Source: Erigeron canadensis
Lineage: Eukaryota; Streptophyta; Magnoliopsida; Asterales; Asteraceae
Direction: 5' to 3'
Assembly: GCF_010389155.1 (NCBI RefSeq)
Contig: NC_057762.1
Location: 8,729,513-8,793,512 of the forward strand
DNA length: 64,000 nt
Below, piece after piece: positions 1 to 12,160 of the stretch. The stretch's first letter is position 1, and every line of letters starts with the position of its first letter. The translations under genes were made by a program, and so were the position numbers. The notes below the pieces were generated by a model that was not told where the DNA came from, did not search any database, and worked only from the letters and a program-made list of their open reading frames with translations.

Positions 1-212
1 TTATTTGGCTAACTAGTATTGAAATTTAAATTGAGACTTTGAGATAATAAAGAAAGATAATTAAGTAACGATATGGTATAGTTATATTATTTATTTGAGA
101 ATTTATGAGAAAAGTATATAGTTGTAATTAGCCAAACACAACATATGTGTATTATGGGTTGAGTAAGTAGTTGAATAAAATATGTAAGTAATTATATATT
201 GTTAATTTGTAA

Positions 213-2167
213 GTAATTATCTTTATTACATGCTTCATATCTTGGATTTTGGCGATAAATGGATATCTTGGATTAAAGCATGCCTTAGTTCTGCTAGAGC
301 TTCAGTGTTGATTAATGGTAATCTTAGTGAGGAATTTTCTATTTTGCGCGGGCTTCAACAAGGTGATCCTATGGAACCATTTTTGTTTATTATTGCTATG
401 GAAGGTCTACATATTGCTATTGATAACCTTGTCAAGAATGGTGGGTTCGAGAGTGCCAAGATTAGGCACATGCGATTGTCTGATCTTTTTTATGCGGATG
501 ATGTTATGGTTGGGGGTGAATGGTTAGAGAACAACTTGACTAATATGTCTAATGCGTTGAGACTTTTTTAAGCTATTCTTGAAAAATCTTCCATTATTGG
601 TGTCGGCTTGAATCAGGAGTGTCTTGAAAATTTGGCCAGTTCGATTGGTTGCAAAGTGGAGAGTCTTCCTTTTAAATACCTTGGTATACCCATTGGTGCT
701 AGCCCGAAGAGGGTCTCTACTTGGGAACCGATTATTTCAAAGTTTCGGAAACGTCTCACGAGGTGGAAAGCAAATCTAATGTCCATTGGCGGAAGATCTA
801 CATTAGTTTCTTCGGTTCTTGGTTCCATTGGTAATTACTTTTTGTCTATCTTTCATATGCCAAAAACTATTAGAAATAAATTGGAAGCTTTGAGGTCTTC
901 ATTTTTTTGGGGCGGGTCCAATAATAAGAGAAAGATTCATCGGGTTAAGTGGGACTCGGTTCTTACGAGTAAGGAAAGTGGTGGCATTGGAATTGGAAGC
1001 TTACAAACCATGAACTTTGCCCTTTTATATAAGTGGAGATGGCGAGGTTTGAAGGAGAGCGATATTCTTTTTCGAGTAATTTCTGATATTCATGGTGGAG
1101 ATTGCTTCTACAATATGTCTGCGAAATCAAAAGGTACATGGAAAAACATAATGCTAGTCGCGAATCAAATTCATCATAAGGCTATTTTACCAAGGGATGT
1201 CATAAGTAGGAAAGTTGGCAATAGGAAGTTAACTAGATTTTGGATAGACACATGGTGTGGCAATCAACATTTAGCTTCCCGATTTAAACGTTTATTTGCC
1301 ATAGATACTGTTAAAGATTGCTTGATTTATGAGAGACATTTAGATACTTCCTGGACATGGAAATGGAGATGCGACCTCAGGGATGGACACGAAAAGGAGC
1401 AGCTTACTAACTTGCTGAACATTCTGCCCAGTACATTTACTCATGAAGATGACACCTGATCTTGGAGTTTTGAAGGAAAAACTGAATTCTCTATCTCCCA
1501 AATCCGTAAGTACATTAATAATAAATGCCTTGATCATTCTCTCTTGTAGATTAAGGCCCGTCAATGTAACGCTCAAGTTCGACAAATTCTTGAATCTTTA
1601 ATCTACATATGGTGGTGGCAAATTTGGAACGAGAGAAACAATTGTATTCATAAAGGTACGAATGCGGTTGCTAATAACATCATAAACACTATTATCTCAA
1701 CATCTTTTCTTTGGATCTCAAATAGAGACAGGAAACATAGTTATTGTAGGAACGAATAGATCGGAATCCCCTTATATAAAGGATGAGTTGGTTGTTAGAT
1801 GTGTGGTGCTGCTCGGCGACAAGGTTATCTTTTTTAATTCAGCTTCTTACTGTTTCTGCTATCTTTATGGCTCCTCGTTACAAGTTTATGATACTTCTAG
1901 ACATGTATGGGATTACATCAAAAACATCACGAAGTGAAAACCGGTGGCTCGGCCTTCGTCGTTTAGGAGTTTTTCTCATGTCCCGTGTTGTAAGAGGCAC
2001 GAGTTTTTTTCACTCCTTTTGTAATCTTTGTAGTTAATGTCTTCAAAATGGTCTAAAATAGTTGCTTTGTTTATTTCTAAATTAATTGTATTTGTAAGTG
2101 TACTTTTTAGCAACTAGCGTCTTGCTAGTTGCTTTCTTAATAAAATTCTGCCGTTCTAATAAAAAAA
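213..2167 (+). mobile_element. 5'-truncated, inactivated LINE (non-LTR retrotransposon)
   Basis: From about 230 one frame reads as a plant LINE reverse transcriptase, including the RGLQQGDP stretch and the catalytic FYADD motif (residues 87-91 counted from 230). The frame is broken by TAA at 569-571, then continues unchanged through the KYLGIPIG and FFWGGS blocks to a TGA at 1457-1459. After this the zinc-binding (zf-RVT) part is mostly deleted, leaving only the terminal IWWWQIWNERNN stretch near 1605-1640. A 3' untranslated region and an A-rich tail end at about 2167. AATTTGTAA occurs at 204-212 and again at 2168-2176, which fits a short target-site duplication around a 5'-truncated insertion. 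The endonuclease and N-terminal RT are missing, so it cannot move on its own. No host gene is seen in bases 1-212. Confidence 0.85.
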
Positions 2168-2261
2168 AATTTGTAATAGGTCTTGAGTTTGGATCATCTA
2201 AGGATTCATTTGCAAGCTATCATTGATAAGGTGGATACAAAGTATTTTATGTATGTAGAGA

Positions 2262-2635
2262 TGACTACAAGATTTGGCGTTGTCCATTTCTCGTAGGTAG
2301 TTAGACTACATGAGTTGGCGTTGTCCATTTCTTGTAGGTAGTTAGACTACAAGAGTTGGCGTTGTCCAGTCTTGCAGGTAGTTAGACTACAAGAGTTGAC
2401 GTTGTCCATTCTTGCAGGTAGTTAGACTACAAGAGTTGGCGTTGTCCATTTCTTGCAGGTAGTTAGACTACAAGATTTGGCGTTGTCCATATAGTTAGAC
2501 TACAAGAGTTGGCGTTGTCCATTGTTGTAGGTAGTTAAAGTTATGACCACAAGAGTTGACTCTTGGTTTTAACTCTTGTAGGTAGAGTTTATGACTACAA
2601 GACTTTGATTAATTTCTTGTAGGTAGAGCTAAATA
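2262..2635. repeat. Minisatellite of about 41-bp units
   Basis: About six imperfect copies of a unit of roughly 41 bp run head to tail, each holding the phrases GAGTTGGCGTTGTCCA and GTAGTTAGACTACAAG. The last copies decay to TAGAGTTTATGACTACAAG. The unit contains CTTGTAG and CTACAAG separated by nine bases, so each copy can form a small hairpin. It lies just past the LINE tail and has no coding capacity. Confidence 0.85.
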
Positions 2636-2640
2636 GTATC

Positions 2641-3957
2641 TATGAATCCATATATTTTGTTAGTTGGCTGATACAAGTAGTTCAAGTTATATGTTGAAAT
2701 GTTATGATTGTGCTAGCCCAAGATAATAGATAAGATGATAACTTGCGTAATTATATTTTGTACTCACTAAGCGAAATTGCTTATTCTTTTAGTTGTTTCA
2801 TTTTATAGGCTCAAGTGTTACAAGATAAAGCCAAGATCAACTAGCTAGTTGGAAATGAAAGTAGCAAGTTTTGAGATAGTTTCGACTAGTTTGGTAATCG
2901 GCTAAAAGGTAAATGCTAAAATGGTATGTTGAAATTAGAAATCCCTTTTGGTTAGCCAAGCTCTTAATGTCATTTGGGTTTAAGTCCAAAATGTATTTAG
3001 TGTCCAAAGATTTGTATTATAAACACAAAGTTATTATGTATGTGTGTATGTCAAATGAAGTTGACAAAATGTTTCAAGATGAATTAGTCCTTTTTAATTA
3101 AGTTGAAAGTAAAAGTTAGTTTGAAAATGTTTGAATTGGTCTTTCACATATTTGGTAGAAGTTTCTACAGGTTTGAGAGTTGATTTTACGACAAGGTCAT
3201 GCCGAAATTTTTAAAAATAAGAAATCGAATCAAATAAGTTTGTCGTTTTGTTTGGGTCGTAACAATTATATATTTATATATAGAAGTTTAAAAATTCAGG
3301 ACTTTAAAAAATTGGATCTCGATCGGTCGTCCACTTTGGCCTATGCCAATGCCGGCCTTAAATGGTGGTTTACACGTTTAGGTGTTAGATTGTGTAGGGC
3401 TTTTGGTCCTTTTGAGGTGAGACTTGTGAAGCCTGTTAATCCGCATATATTTTTTTTTCTTTTCTCTCATGTTGAATTGAGTAATAAAAATAGCTAATTA
3501 ATCGGTGCTAGACTATTCGTTGGTTTTGTGTTGAGGTATTGTATAAAATTAGTGGTTGTAAACTGTTTTTTTTAGATATTAATTAATACCGATGAAGATG
3601 ACTAATGGTGAGTATTGAAACAAGCCATTGTGAATTCAAAAGTTATGAGTAATATCCAACCTCCTAATATCAAGAGTCAATATATCTTTAATTAATGTCT
3701 CTCTCATGTCAATATGACATTTTCTTAACTTGATTTTTACAGGTTTAAAAAGGCATTTCCTTCCTATTGAATTGATTAAGTGACTGAATGAATAAGTAAT
3801 GTCTATATGGATTAAGTCAATACAGTTGCTTTTTGTTTATTAAATAAAAAAACAAACACTATTTGATGACGTAATGTATTAAGTATTTTTGATTAAGTCG
3901 TAACTTAATTTATTAAGTCTCAAACAAAGTACACGAAAAATATAGCCACTTGACACC
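2641..3957. other. AT-rich intergenic stretch, no gene recognised
   Basis: Open frames here, such as 3180-3497, show no domain, no biased composition and no splice-supported extension. I take them as chance. No repeat with clear ends is seen. Confidence 0.5.
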
Positions 3958-4115
3958 TCGTCCATATGGTATGGAGGTTTAACATGGTGTGATAAATCAC
4001 AGGTTCAATCACAGACACGTGTTTCTGTGTGACCTGTTCTTCAAAACCAGTTGGTTTTCGGTTGATCCAGTGTATATACCTGGTTAAAACTTTTATTTAT
4101 TAGTAAAAAAGATAT
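3958..4115 (+). mobile_element. Probable tRNA-derived SINE fragment
   Basis: The stretch has a B-box-like sequence, CAGGTTCAATCAC, near 4001-4013. It is preceded at tRNA-like distance by an A-box-like TGGTATGGAGG and followed by a short body and an A/T-rich end. No target-site duplication was recognised, so the borders are approximate. Confidence 0.45.
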
Positions 4116-5559
4116 ATAAACATCTAAGCCAACTATATAACATTATGCCACTGCCAAAAACAAAAACTTACTGCTATCAGTATTGCCAAAACATTGCTGC
4201 CCTTCATTGTTAATAAATTTATCATATTAAGAAACAAAAAAATTGTAGAAGCGACTGTCAATATTTTGGCTTTTGTGACCCGAATAACCTGCCATCATTT
4301 TACAACTTGTATATACGGAGTAATTTATAACATGATAACTTAACATGGTTTTAGATTTGGGTGTAAGTTAATCATTAACTCCAATAAAATGATAATAATT
4401 GAAAATGGATGAACATGCACTTGGAATGCTCGTTTATTGGAGTTGCTAGATGTTCAATTTGGTACCAATGAGCTTTAGATCAATTGACAATTTGGCATGC
4501 TAAAATGAAAAGATGGATCTAAGATAATCAGATCCAAAACGGGTCAGATTGAAGTGGGCCTTTGGAAGGCGTGTTTTTCCCCAGAACTTATGGTTTTCGT
4601 GGGCTTCGCGTGTCAACCAGTGTCTTTTGTTCGTGGGTCTATGGGGTGGCTTTCGCCAACCTCAAATAACTTATCGTTAATCTTTGTTAGTCGTTATAAA
4701 TAATCTTTCTCATGTAACACGTCGAGCTCTTATCATTTATCAAGTTTCACCAGCACACTGATCATCTTTCTGTATTGTTACTACTTTCTTCTTCATGTGA
4801 CACTTCTTGTTGGAGGAATTGAAGTGTTGGTGTATATGTACGTATCCCTAAATAACAAACACCATCATCCGAAAAACTGCTTACCACATCAATCTTTGAT
4901 TTTTGCTTGAACCGTCTCTGCATCCTCGTGTGTTAAACTTCATCAATCCACAAGTGATTAAACGCCAAGCTCCCAAGTGATTAAAACAGGCTCTCCCCGG
5001 TTGTTTCCATACACGAAATGAAGCAATAGTCGAAATTGTTTCTATGGAATCATCACAAGGGCAAATGAGTTGAAGTCCATCATCGCATTGACTTTGGCTT
5101 TGTTCACTAACATAGATTAGGCCATACTTAATTGGAGGTGATAAGAACTTGTTCCCACGAAATCCGTTCAAAACACATTAAACACTTTAAAATAAAACCA
5201 AAAAGTTCTTTGACTAACTCATTCATTTTAAAGTGGGTTATATAATCTAAAATATCTTTCCCTTTTGAAACCTAAAACAGCTCATCATTCCTAAACTTAA
5301 TTCATTCTTTCTAAAACAATAACACAAATCAAAACACTTTTTTTTGTTGAAAGTACAAATCAATACTTCTTTTCATTAAATTGAGATATCAATATGAAAC
5401 CAAAACAAACTCCCTTCCATACAACACAATAAACATTCAGTTTGAACCCTTCTAGGAAAAACTACACTAAACCAATATTTGGTGTCACAAGAAAGACAAC
5501 CATCAAAAGCAATCAACATCTTATTCTAAAAACTTCAAAAGCCCCACTTTCTTCTCAAG
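4116..5559. other. Intergenic region downstream of the minus-strand gene
   Basis: Mostly AT-rich. A 96-codon minus-strand frame at 5171-4881 has mixed composition but no recognisable domain or splice-supported partner exon. It could be a gene fragment. The part next to 5560 should hold the 3' untranslated region of the gene ending there. Confidence 0.4.
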
Positions 5560-6873
5560 TCACTCTTCTTCTGCAAACCTCAAATGCTTCCCTTCTGGTA
5601 TCGGCAAGCCCTTTAAACACAAAACCCCTGATACACTCTTAGACGAGGATGACGATGACTCCAACTCTCCTTCCAGTTCCCCATCACTATTGTACACAAA
5701 CCGTGTATGTTTACCGACACTCATCTTGCTAATTCCTTCACATAATTCATCTACCACCACATCATCACCATCTTCATAATCCTCCTTAGTGTCAGCATCA
5801 TCTTTATATTCTTCTTCACTTGTGCTTGCATTCACTTGAACTGACCATAAAGACGAGTCAGAGGCCTCTGATTTCTCAGAAAAGTCCATGAACAAAGACC
5901 TCGTTATCACATCCTTTTCTTTAGTGTCACTTTTGCTTTTGTCTTCTTGATTCGGTCCAGTAATTATCTCATTAAGCATCTATACAAAAATACAAAGTAA
6001 GTACCAAAAAATTAGCCAAATTAAACAAAACCCAATTAAACTAACTTCATAAACATAAAAAATAATGAAAGCCCAATTGAGTACCAAAAAATTTAACCAA
6101 ATTAAAGACAAAAATTAAACAAAACAAAACCCAATTGACCTAACTTCATAAACATAAAAAATAATGACAAGTTAACCAAGTTAAACAAAACCCAATTGAA
6201 CTAACTTCAAAAACATCAAAAATAATGAAAGCCCAGATGGGAAAATGAATCAAGAATCCAACCTGAGTGAAATTAAAGTTTTCTGCAACAGGAGAAACAG
6301 TAAAAGACTCCAAACCCTTGTTGTTCTTAATCGAAAAGTCATAAACTTGAGGCGTATTAGCAGGCGTTGGGGCGAAAACCGCCATGGGAGAGTTCAAAAA
6401 CCGGTTACAAATCAAAGAATTTGGTTCAAAACAGATCTTGGAAATCATACTTTCCTCTTCAACTTTCTGCAAAAGGGTTTTCACTTGACCTCTCAATATA
6501 GACTCACCAGATCCGGGAGTCTTTTTCGATTCACTACTCGGAATCATCATTCTTTTTTTCGAACATCTCGATGAAGGAGTCTTTAAACTCCCCATTGCAA
6601 GCCCAACAATAGGTGAACCGTTAGTTATATCAATCAAAGCCGGTTTTTCTTTTTCTTGATTTTTTCTTGATTTTAATCCACCACCCATCAAAGATCCTTC
6701 ATTCTCAGTTCCTGAAATTAAAAAAAGACACGAACTTTATCATCAATAAACAAAACCCATATGAAAAGTTATCTGAAAAATCGAATACGATACTTACTTG
6801 ATGAAACGGGTTCGGAATTCATGAGTTTTGCTTGTGATCTTGTGATCCTTCTTGATGAAATTGGGGTTTCCAT
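5560..6873 (-). CDS. Unrecognised plant protein, three exons, 314 aa, possible cell-cycle-regulated protein
   Basis: I do not recognise the family. Exons on the minus strand are 6873-6798, 6711-6263 and 5979-5560. Introns start GTAAGT and GTTGG, end in AG, and the three parts join in frame to 314 codons plus stop. The start is the first Met, giving METPISSRRITRSQAK, a basic N-terminus. Exon 2 is rich in Ser, Lys and Pro and holds KPALIDITN at residues 48-56, which fits the destruction box RxxLxxIxN except for Lys in place of Arg. The C-terminal 139 residues are acidic, with a Ser run and two related phrases, GKHTRFVYNSDGE and GKHLRFAEEE. There is no transmembrane segment or known catalytic motif. 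The promoter has MSA-type elements, so expression at G2/M is a reasonable guess. Seen: splice structure and motifs. Inferred: any cell-cycle role. Confidence 0.8.
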
Positions 6874-7002
6874 TGTTGAAAGAATTGTGTAAAAGATTTG
6901 ATTAACTGTGAAAAGAAAAAAGATAGAATGATTTTCGAATTTGGGGGAATTAGGAGGGATTTGTGTTAAATGGGAATTTAGTGGTTTAAAGCAAGAAAAA
7001 TA

Positions 7003-7063
7003 TGACCGTTGGAATTGAGAGCGTGAGTAATTAACTGGGTTATCTTTGAAACTAGCCGTTGCG
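7003..7063 (-). promoter_or_regulatory. Two MSA (mitosis-specific activator) elements
   Basis: Read on the minus strand, 7013-7003 is TCCAACGGTCA, a perfect match to the MSA consensus YCYAACGGYYA bound by three-repeat MYB (MYB3R) factors. The segment 7063-7053 is CGCAACGGCTA, with one mismatch. They lie about 130 and 180 bp upstream of the ATG at 6873, where such elements usually act in B-type cyclin and other G2/M genes. Binding itself is inferred. Confidence 0.6.
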
Positions 7064-9155
7064 TGTGAATTGAGTTCCGTTTGTAGGTGGGGTTTCAATT
7101 GGGCTGCGATTATGGAACTCTAAAGTCTAGTCCAAAGTCTATATAAAATAGTTGAGTATTATTTTAACATTCTAACACTAAATTACTAACATGATCTTCA
7201 ACTTAAAGATTATTAATATGATATTTTTTGGATGATTAAATTTTTATTTAGGGAAATTTCCAACAATAACTAGCTATCGGTGGTGGTGGTGGAAGTAGGG
7301 CGTCGGGTCGTCACACAAAGTTATGTCTCTGCATGCGCTAAATCGATTACACCCGTTGTGTTTGTCGATTTCTTTTGTTAATATCAATTTATCAGAATGG
7401 TTTATTTTGCACAACCATTTGTACATTGTGAACTATCAATATTATTATTAATTAATTATAAAGAAGGTGATTATACATAAACAATTTGGAATGTTTTAAG
7501 GTCGTGTATCTAACACTTAAAATTCTAGTTAAATAGAACTTTTTGGAGAAAAATAAGTAAACCTTATAAATTTAGACCTGCGAGGCGCTTAACGACCACA
7601 TGTGCGATAAACTAAAGGTCTTAAATGAATGAAATATGTTTTAACAACTCTAAGTTTTTTTTTGAGAGCGGACATGGTTTTATGCAGATTAAATGTCATA
7701 TCTTCGAATAGTTTAACTGGGAGTTTTTTCTCCTACTATGTATTGAGGGTGAGGGGCAGTGGTGGCTTTGAGAATTCAAACACCCTGGTCAAGCCAAGAA
7801 AAAAAGGCCCCTAATTTCTACCGAATTTAAATATATAAACAACTTTTTATCATAAATGATAACTAGCATTATAACGAAAAATTATATATGCATGATAAGA
7901 TGATAATTTTAGAATTATATACCATATACTTATTTACATTTTAAACATTAATTAAAATGGAATCAAATATATTTATATTATAACACCTCTTTTAGCATAT
8001 TATACATTATATATATAATATATGTAAAAAAGTTTCAAAAATTTATGCCCCCTTTATAACTATGCCCCGGCCGAAAATCGGGTTTGCACACCTTCTATGC
8101 CTCCCCTGTTAAGAGGACACTCTAGCGCGGACTCGGTTAAAACAACGTAAGTTGAATCCCCTGTTGCGAGTAAATGATCCACGCCTTTTTAAAAAATATA
8201 TATAATTTACAACTAGAATTGTATAACAAGAATTTGTCGATTAAGTTTTCATACGTTACATTTTTTTGAATTAAAAATAAAATCATTCTAATGTTTCAAT
8301 TAGTTATGTTTATTGTGTATGTTCACCATAAAATATCATGGAAAGTGAATATTTGGTGAAAATATAGTCAAAATTAACATGATTGAGATGACTCGAAATG
8401 AGTTGGACCACATGACTTTTGCCAATTTACAGAGACCGAGTCAACACTCACTCCGGAGTCTGGACGCGGACACGGTCACCATTCCACAATTTAGACTTGC
8501 GATGTTCTACTATTGGCAAGTTGTAGTATTCATATTTCACGAAAATTATCTTAAACGATGTTCGCCCCGCGAGTACGTCGGACCTACTATACTCAAAAAA
8601 GGTTGTTTGTTCAAACAAACTCGGCGACCATATAACAAATTGTTGCTTATAGCTGCAGACATTATGAACCTGTACACCAGCTTACGTATCTACAACCAAC
8701 CCATGTCATGTAGAATTTATTCCTTGCAGGAAAAAGAATGAATAGTAGAAAAAAAAAGAGAATCGAATCCAATTTGCCCCCTTTTAATTACTCTTTTTGG
8801 TCTAGAGAAGAAAAAACTTGAATAACTTAGTTATTAGTCAATTAGTCTTATTTTTTTTTTTTCGTTTTTCTAAAAATGAAGATGCGAAAAAAGCAATCCG
8901 TTTAGTCTAATCAGAAATGTAGATCTACATAAGAAACAAAATTGAGCGTTTGAAAATATGTTGGTAGCAAAAGTATTTACGGGTTCTCCGGAAAAATATG
9001 TTGGTTTAGCAAATACAATAAGAGGCTAAGAGGAGAGTTTAAAATAACTTCTACATATAAAAAACAGATTTCTTTAAAAAAAAAAGGAATCCTTTATGAT
9101 ATAAAATAGATTTACTCGTATTATTAAACTACCTTGAATACTTACGATTGGAAAT
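7064..9155. other. AT-rich intergenic region with transposon scraps
   Basis: No gene is supported. The stretch 8105-8195 (CACTCTAGCGCGGACTCGG and following bases) resembles, in opposite orientation, the element at 59300-59600, so it is a 3' scrap of the same repeat family. The segment 7740-8100, with GGGGCAGTGGTGGC at one side and CCCCGGCCGAAAATCGGG at the other, also looks transposon-derived, but I found no matching ends. The 120-codon frame at 8379-8741 has no recognisable domain. Confidence 0.5.
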
Positions 9156-9172
9156 ACTTCTTTATTATATCC

Positions 9173-9404
9173 TTTTTTTTAAGGCAAAGCGGATAAATGG
9201 CTAACTCCTTCAATTTTGATGCGTCCACGCTGGATTCGAATCTTGGCAATGCCCTAAAGGGTTTGTCCTCCCATGTGTAGATGGGTATAACATTGTTAAG
9301 GGCTCTCACCACATTTGCATGTGACAAGATTTGAACCCATGTCCCTTTAGGAAAAAACCATAAAGTAGAAAACTCCCTAACCACTAAGCTATCACCCTAA
9401 TAAC
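9173..9404 (-). mobile_element. tRNA-derived SINE with target-site duplication
   Basis: On the minus strand the element starts with an A box (TAGCTTAGTGGTTA) and a B box (GGGTTCAAATCT), about 45 bases apart. It then has a body of about 150 bp and ends in an A run (seen as T at 9173-9180). The flanks ACTTCTTTATTATATCC at 9156-9172 and ACTTCTCTATATATCC at 9405-9420 look like a duplicated target with small later changes. Confidence 0.75.
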
Positions 9405-9552
9405 ACTTCTCTATATATCCTAATTACCCTTATCAACTCCACCCCACAAACCTGAAAAATGTTTTAAACCCCTGATCATGAGATATTAAAATCTTATCAA
9501 TGAGGCATCAACTTAATGACAAATTAACTGTTGGGTATACGCAATCAATAAC

Positions 9553-11709
9553 TGTAACACCCGTCATTTAAAAACTTGGATTTTCAAAAATCTTTGCCAA
9601 AGCATCATCAAAACAATCAAAGTAAATCCAAGTAATGACACCAACATAAATGTCCATCATTACATGTCTTAAACATAAATAAAATAGCCGAAAATGTAAG
9701 GCTAAAAGGAAGTCTAAGCATTCTATGTCTTTGCTAAGCTTCTTTATTCTTTCTACCCAAGTCTCACCAAGCTAATCTTCGTCTAGCTCAAACTTGATTA
9801 TCCTGAAGGCACAATATTTTCAAAGAACAAGTGTTAGCTTATAATTAGCTAAGTAAGATAACATAGATTTGAAAACGTTTGCCAATTAAATATATTAACA
9901 AAATCTGCATTTTAAGTTAATATCACATACATACATAACAACATATCATACACTTTAGGTTCATCATGTCCTAAAATGTGTCTATACTTTCTTTCTTTAT
10001 TTCTTTGCCAAGACATAAGCTAAGTGACTTATGCCACTTACATAGGGATGTGGGGTTATGTGTAGGCAGTCATAGACCATACAAGGAGTCCTCACACCCG
10101 ACATGATGGGTAAACCATAAGGTGGTCCATCGGCGTCGTTAAGGAATCGACAAAGTCATTTCCAACTGAAAAAACCATTTATGCCTTTATGCAATGGTGG
10201 TTAGTTAATTACTCCACCCGAAATACTCAAAAGTAACTATGCCACGGGAGGTATCATGATTCCCAAACCACGTGACCACGTACGCACCAACCCCGAGGAG
10301 CTAGCACAGGTTAAGCTTAACACAAGACTTTACATATTGCTTGAGACTTTAATCTTTATATTAGTTTAGGTTACTCTTTTACCTAAGATAATCACATATC
10401 ATCTTTTACTTTAAGGACCTTAACGTACATGTGACATGGCAATCCTAATCATAAGTCTAGTGTCTAGATGTTCATGCCACGCATACAAAACATATAACAT
10501 AATCAAAGCATATTTCATGATCACATAACATACGCATAACATCATTTCATATCATGTACACTTACCTCACACCTTGCAACCTGCATAAGTATGTAATTCA
10601 TCATAAATGGTAAGTATAATATCCCTTTTCAACCTCCCATAGTCACCCATAAACATAAAACGTGCATACGTATCCAATAGGAAGGTTTAACTTATGAAAA
10701 CATGTTTAGTTGTACCAATAGGTGACAAAAGATGTTATCTTACTTTGGTACAACTTAACAATGAGTTATAACTAGCTTACAATGCTTGCTAAGTCCTTCG
10801 GCAACCTAGAACAAGTATATAACCAACATATAAGCTTAAACTAGGTGTATAAGACTCCTGGACAAAGTTGTGCCGCAACTAGTGAAAGTTGCACCGCAAC
10901 ATTGAAGCCAGAAAATTTGCCCAAACCAAAGTTGTGCCGCAACTTTTAAAGTTGCGTCGCAACTTTCGCCCAACCTGCACATGACTTTTGTTACACAGAT
11001 CAATTCGATCCATATATGACCTTAACACCCATTAGCGACCTGGAGACTTAAAATTAACATCTTTTATGGTATAATTGATGACTTTAATCCATCAATTGCT
11101 CCCTTAATCAATCATAAACATTACTACTCCATTGATCACCCGAATGACTCGAAATCGGTGACGAATTGTAGTTATCCTTACCCCAAACCCTAAGACCAGG
11201 AATAAGATTCATATGACGACTCATAGGGTCACAAAGCAAAGGGAAATCACCTTTATTACCTGTAGATGATCAAGAAGATCCGGAAAACTTAACAAAACTT
11301 GCTCGAAACACCAAGAAACGAAGGATTTCGGAAGAGAATTGCTTTGAAGGAGGTAAGGGGGCAGCTTGGGGTTTCTCACACACGTATGAATCAGATTTGT
11401 AACAATTAGGGATGCCTAATTGACCCTTAAACCCTGGCCATCAACTCCTGATGTTACATCTTAGGTCCCTTGACTTCTAAACGCTACTTTTTTTGCTTAA
11501 CTTTCCTACCGGGATTCTTAACGATCTAACAAGCACTTATTTTTCATACTTTACTTTAAATTAGGTTCATTTAACATATCTTAATCATTTAATATTAAAC
11601 ACATAAGCATTTACCCACATAATCCCATATAGGGCACATAAACTTAACGATTCTAACGTTAACTAACGGAAAGTCAAATAGTCAAACATAAAATGTTTGG
11701 TATGTTACA
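9553..11709. mobile_element. Solo LTR, 2157 bp
   Basis: The element opens with TGTAACACCC and closes with TATGTTACA. It is flanked on both sides by the 5-bp duplication ATAAC (9548-9552 and 11710-11714). No second LTR, primer-binding site or coding domain is present, so it is a lone LTR left by recombination, probably of a Ty3/gypsy-type element judging from its length and TGTAACACC end. It contains a short cluster of GTTGYGCCGCAAC-type palindromic motifs near 10865-10970. Confidence 0.85.
10865..10972. repeat. Cluster of short palindromes inside the solo LTR
   Basis: Four or more variants of AAGTTGTGCCGCAACTT occur within about 110 bp. The clearest has the arms AAAGTTGCG and CGCAACTTT separated by a single T (near 10949-10967), an almost perfect palindrome. 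Function unknown. Confidence 0.7.
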
Positions 11710-11992
11710 ATAACGAACAAAACCGGATGATATGCAATCACTGGAGGCGCGATACGCTTTCAGATTGAATCAATTCGGTGGTTCACCCCAAATTATTCAA
11801 CGGGATACAATCAGTAATTAATAATTTTCTGTATGATTAGTGTTTGAGTTTTGTGTGTGAAAACGGGGAGAGAATTCTCGATGAATTCGTATGTACAGAA
11901 TAATGAAATCAGGGGCCATTAACTGCCTTTATGGCAGTTAAATTCGACTTTGCAAAGTTGGTAAAATTAGTCCCTCAAGCTCGATCCCAACC

Positions 11993-12070
11993 AGGGGCTG
12001 CCGCCCCTTGGACCCCGCTCCTGGGGGCGCTGCCCCCGGACCCCCGTTCCTTAGGGGCTTCGCCCCTAAG
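11993..12070. repeat. Three consecutive GC-rich hairpins
   Basis: In an AT-rich setting three perfect stems follow each other: AGGGGC/GCCCCT with a 4-base loop (11993-12008), GGGGGC/GCCCCC with loop GCT (12023-12037), and CTTAGGGGC/GCCCCTAAG with loop TTC (12050-12070). They probably belong to an unrecognised LTR or other repeat lying at about 11715-12160. No reading frame through them looks real. Confidence 0.75.
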
Positions 12071-12160
12071 ATCATAATAAATTCATATAAGCGTGCACTC
12101 CGCACCACCATACTTATATGATGCATTATTATGATTAATATTACCAATTAACCCTTACAC

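Noticed and set aside
2262..2635. Spaced repeats considered as a CRISPR-like array
   Set aside because: The spacers are parts of the same repeating unit and not unique sequences, and the genome is a plant.
4881..5171. 96-codon minus-strand frame
   Set aside because: No recognisable motif and no upstream exon found. Possibly a gene fragment but not supportable as a gene.
7740..8100. Possible DNA transposon with GC-rich ends
   Set aside because: The suspected ends are not inverted copies and no duplication was found, so it is mentioned only as a scrap.
8379..8741. 120-codon plus-strand frame in intergenic DNA
   Set aside because: Mixed composition, no domain, no splice-linked neighbour, surrounded by repeat scraps.
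9320..9400. Candidate functional tRNA gene
   Set aside because: A and B boxes are present, but no cloverleaf with an acceptor stem could be drawn. It is the head of a SINE with its own target duplication.
11938..12147. Gly/Pro-rich minus-strand frame
   Set aside because: It is created by the GC hairpin block, and the composition follows the repeat.
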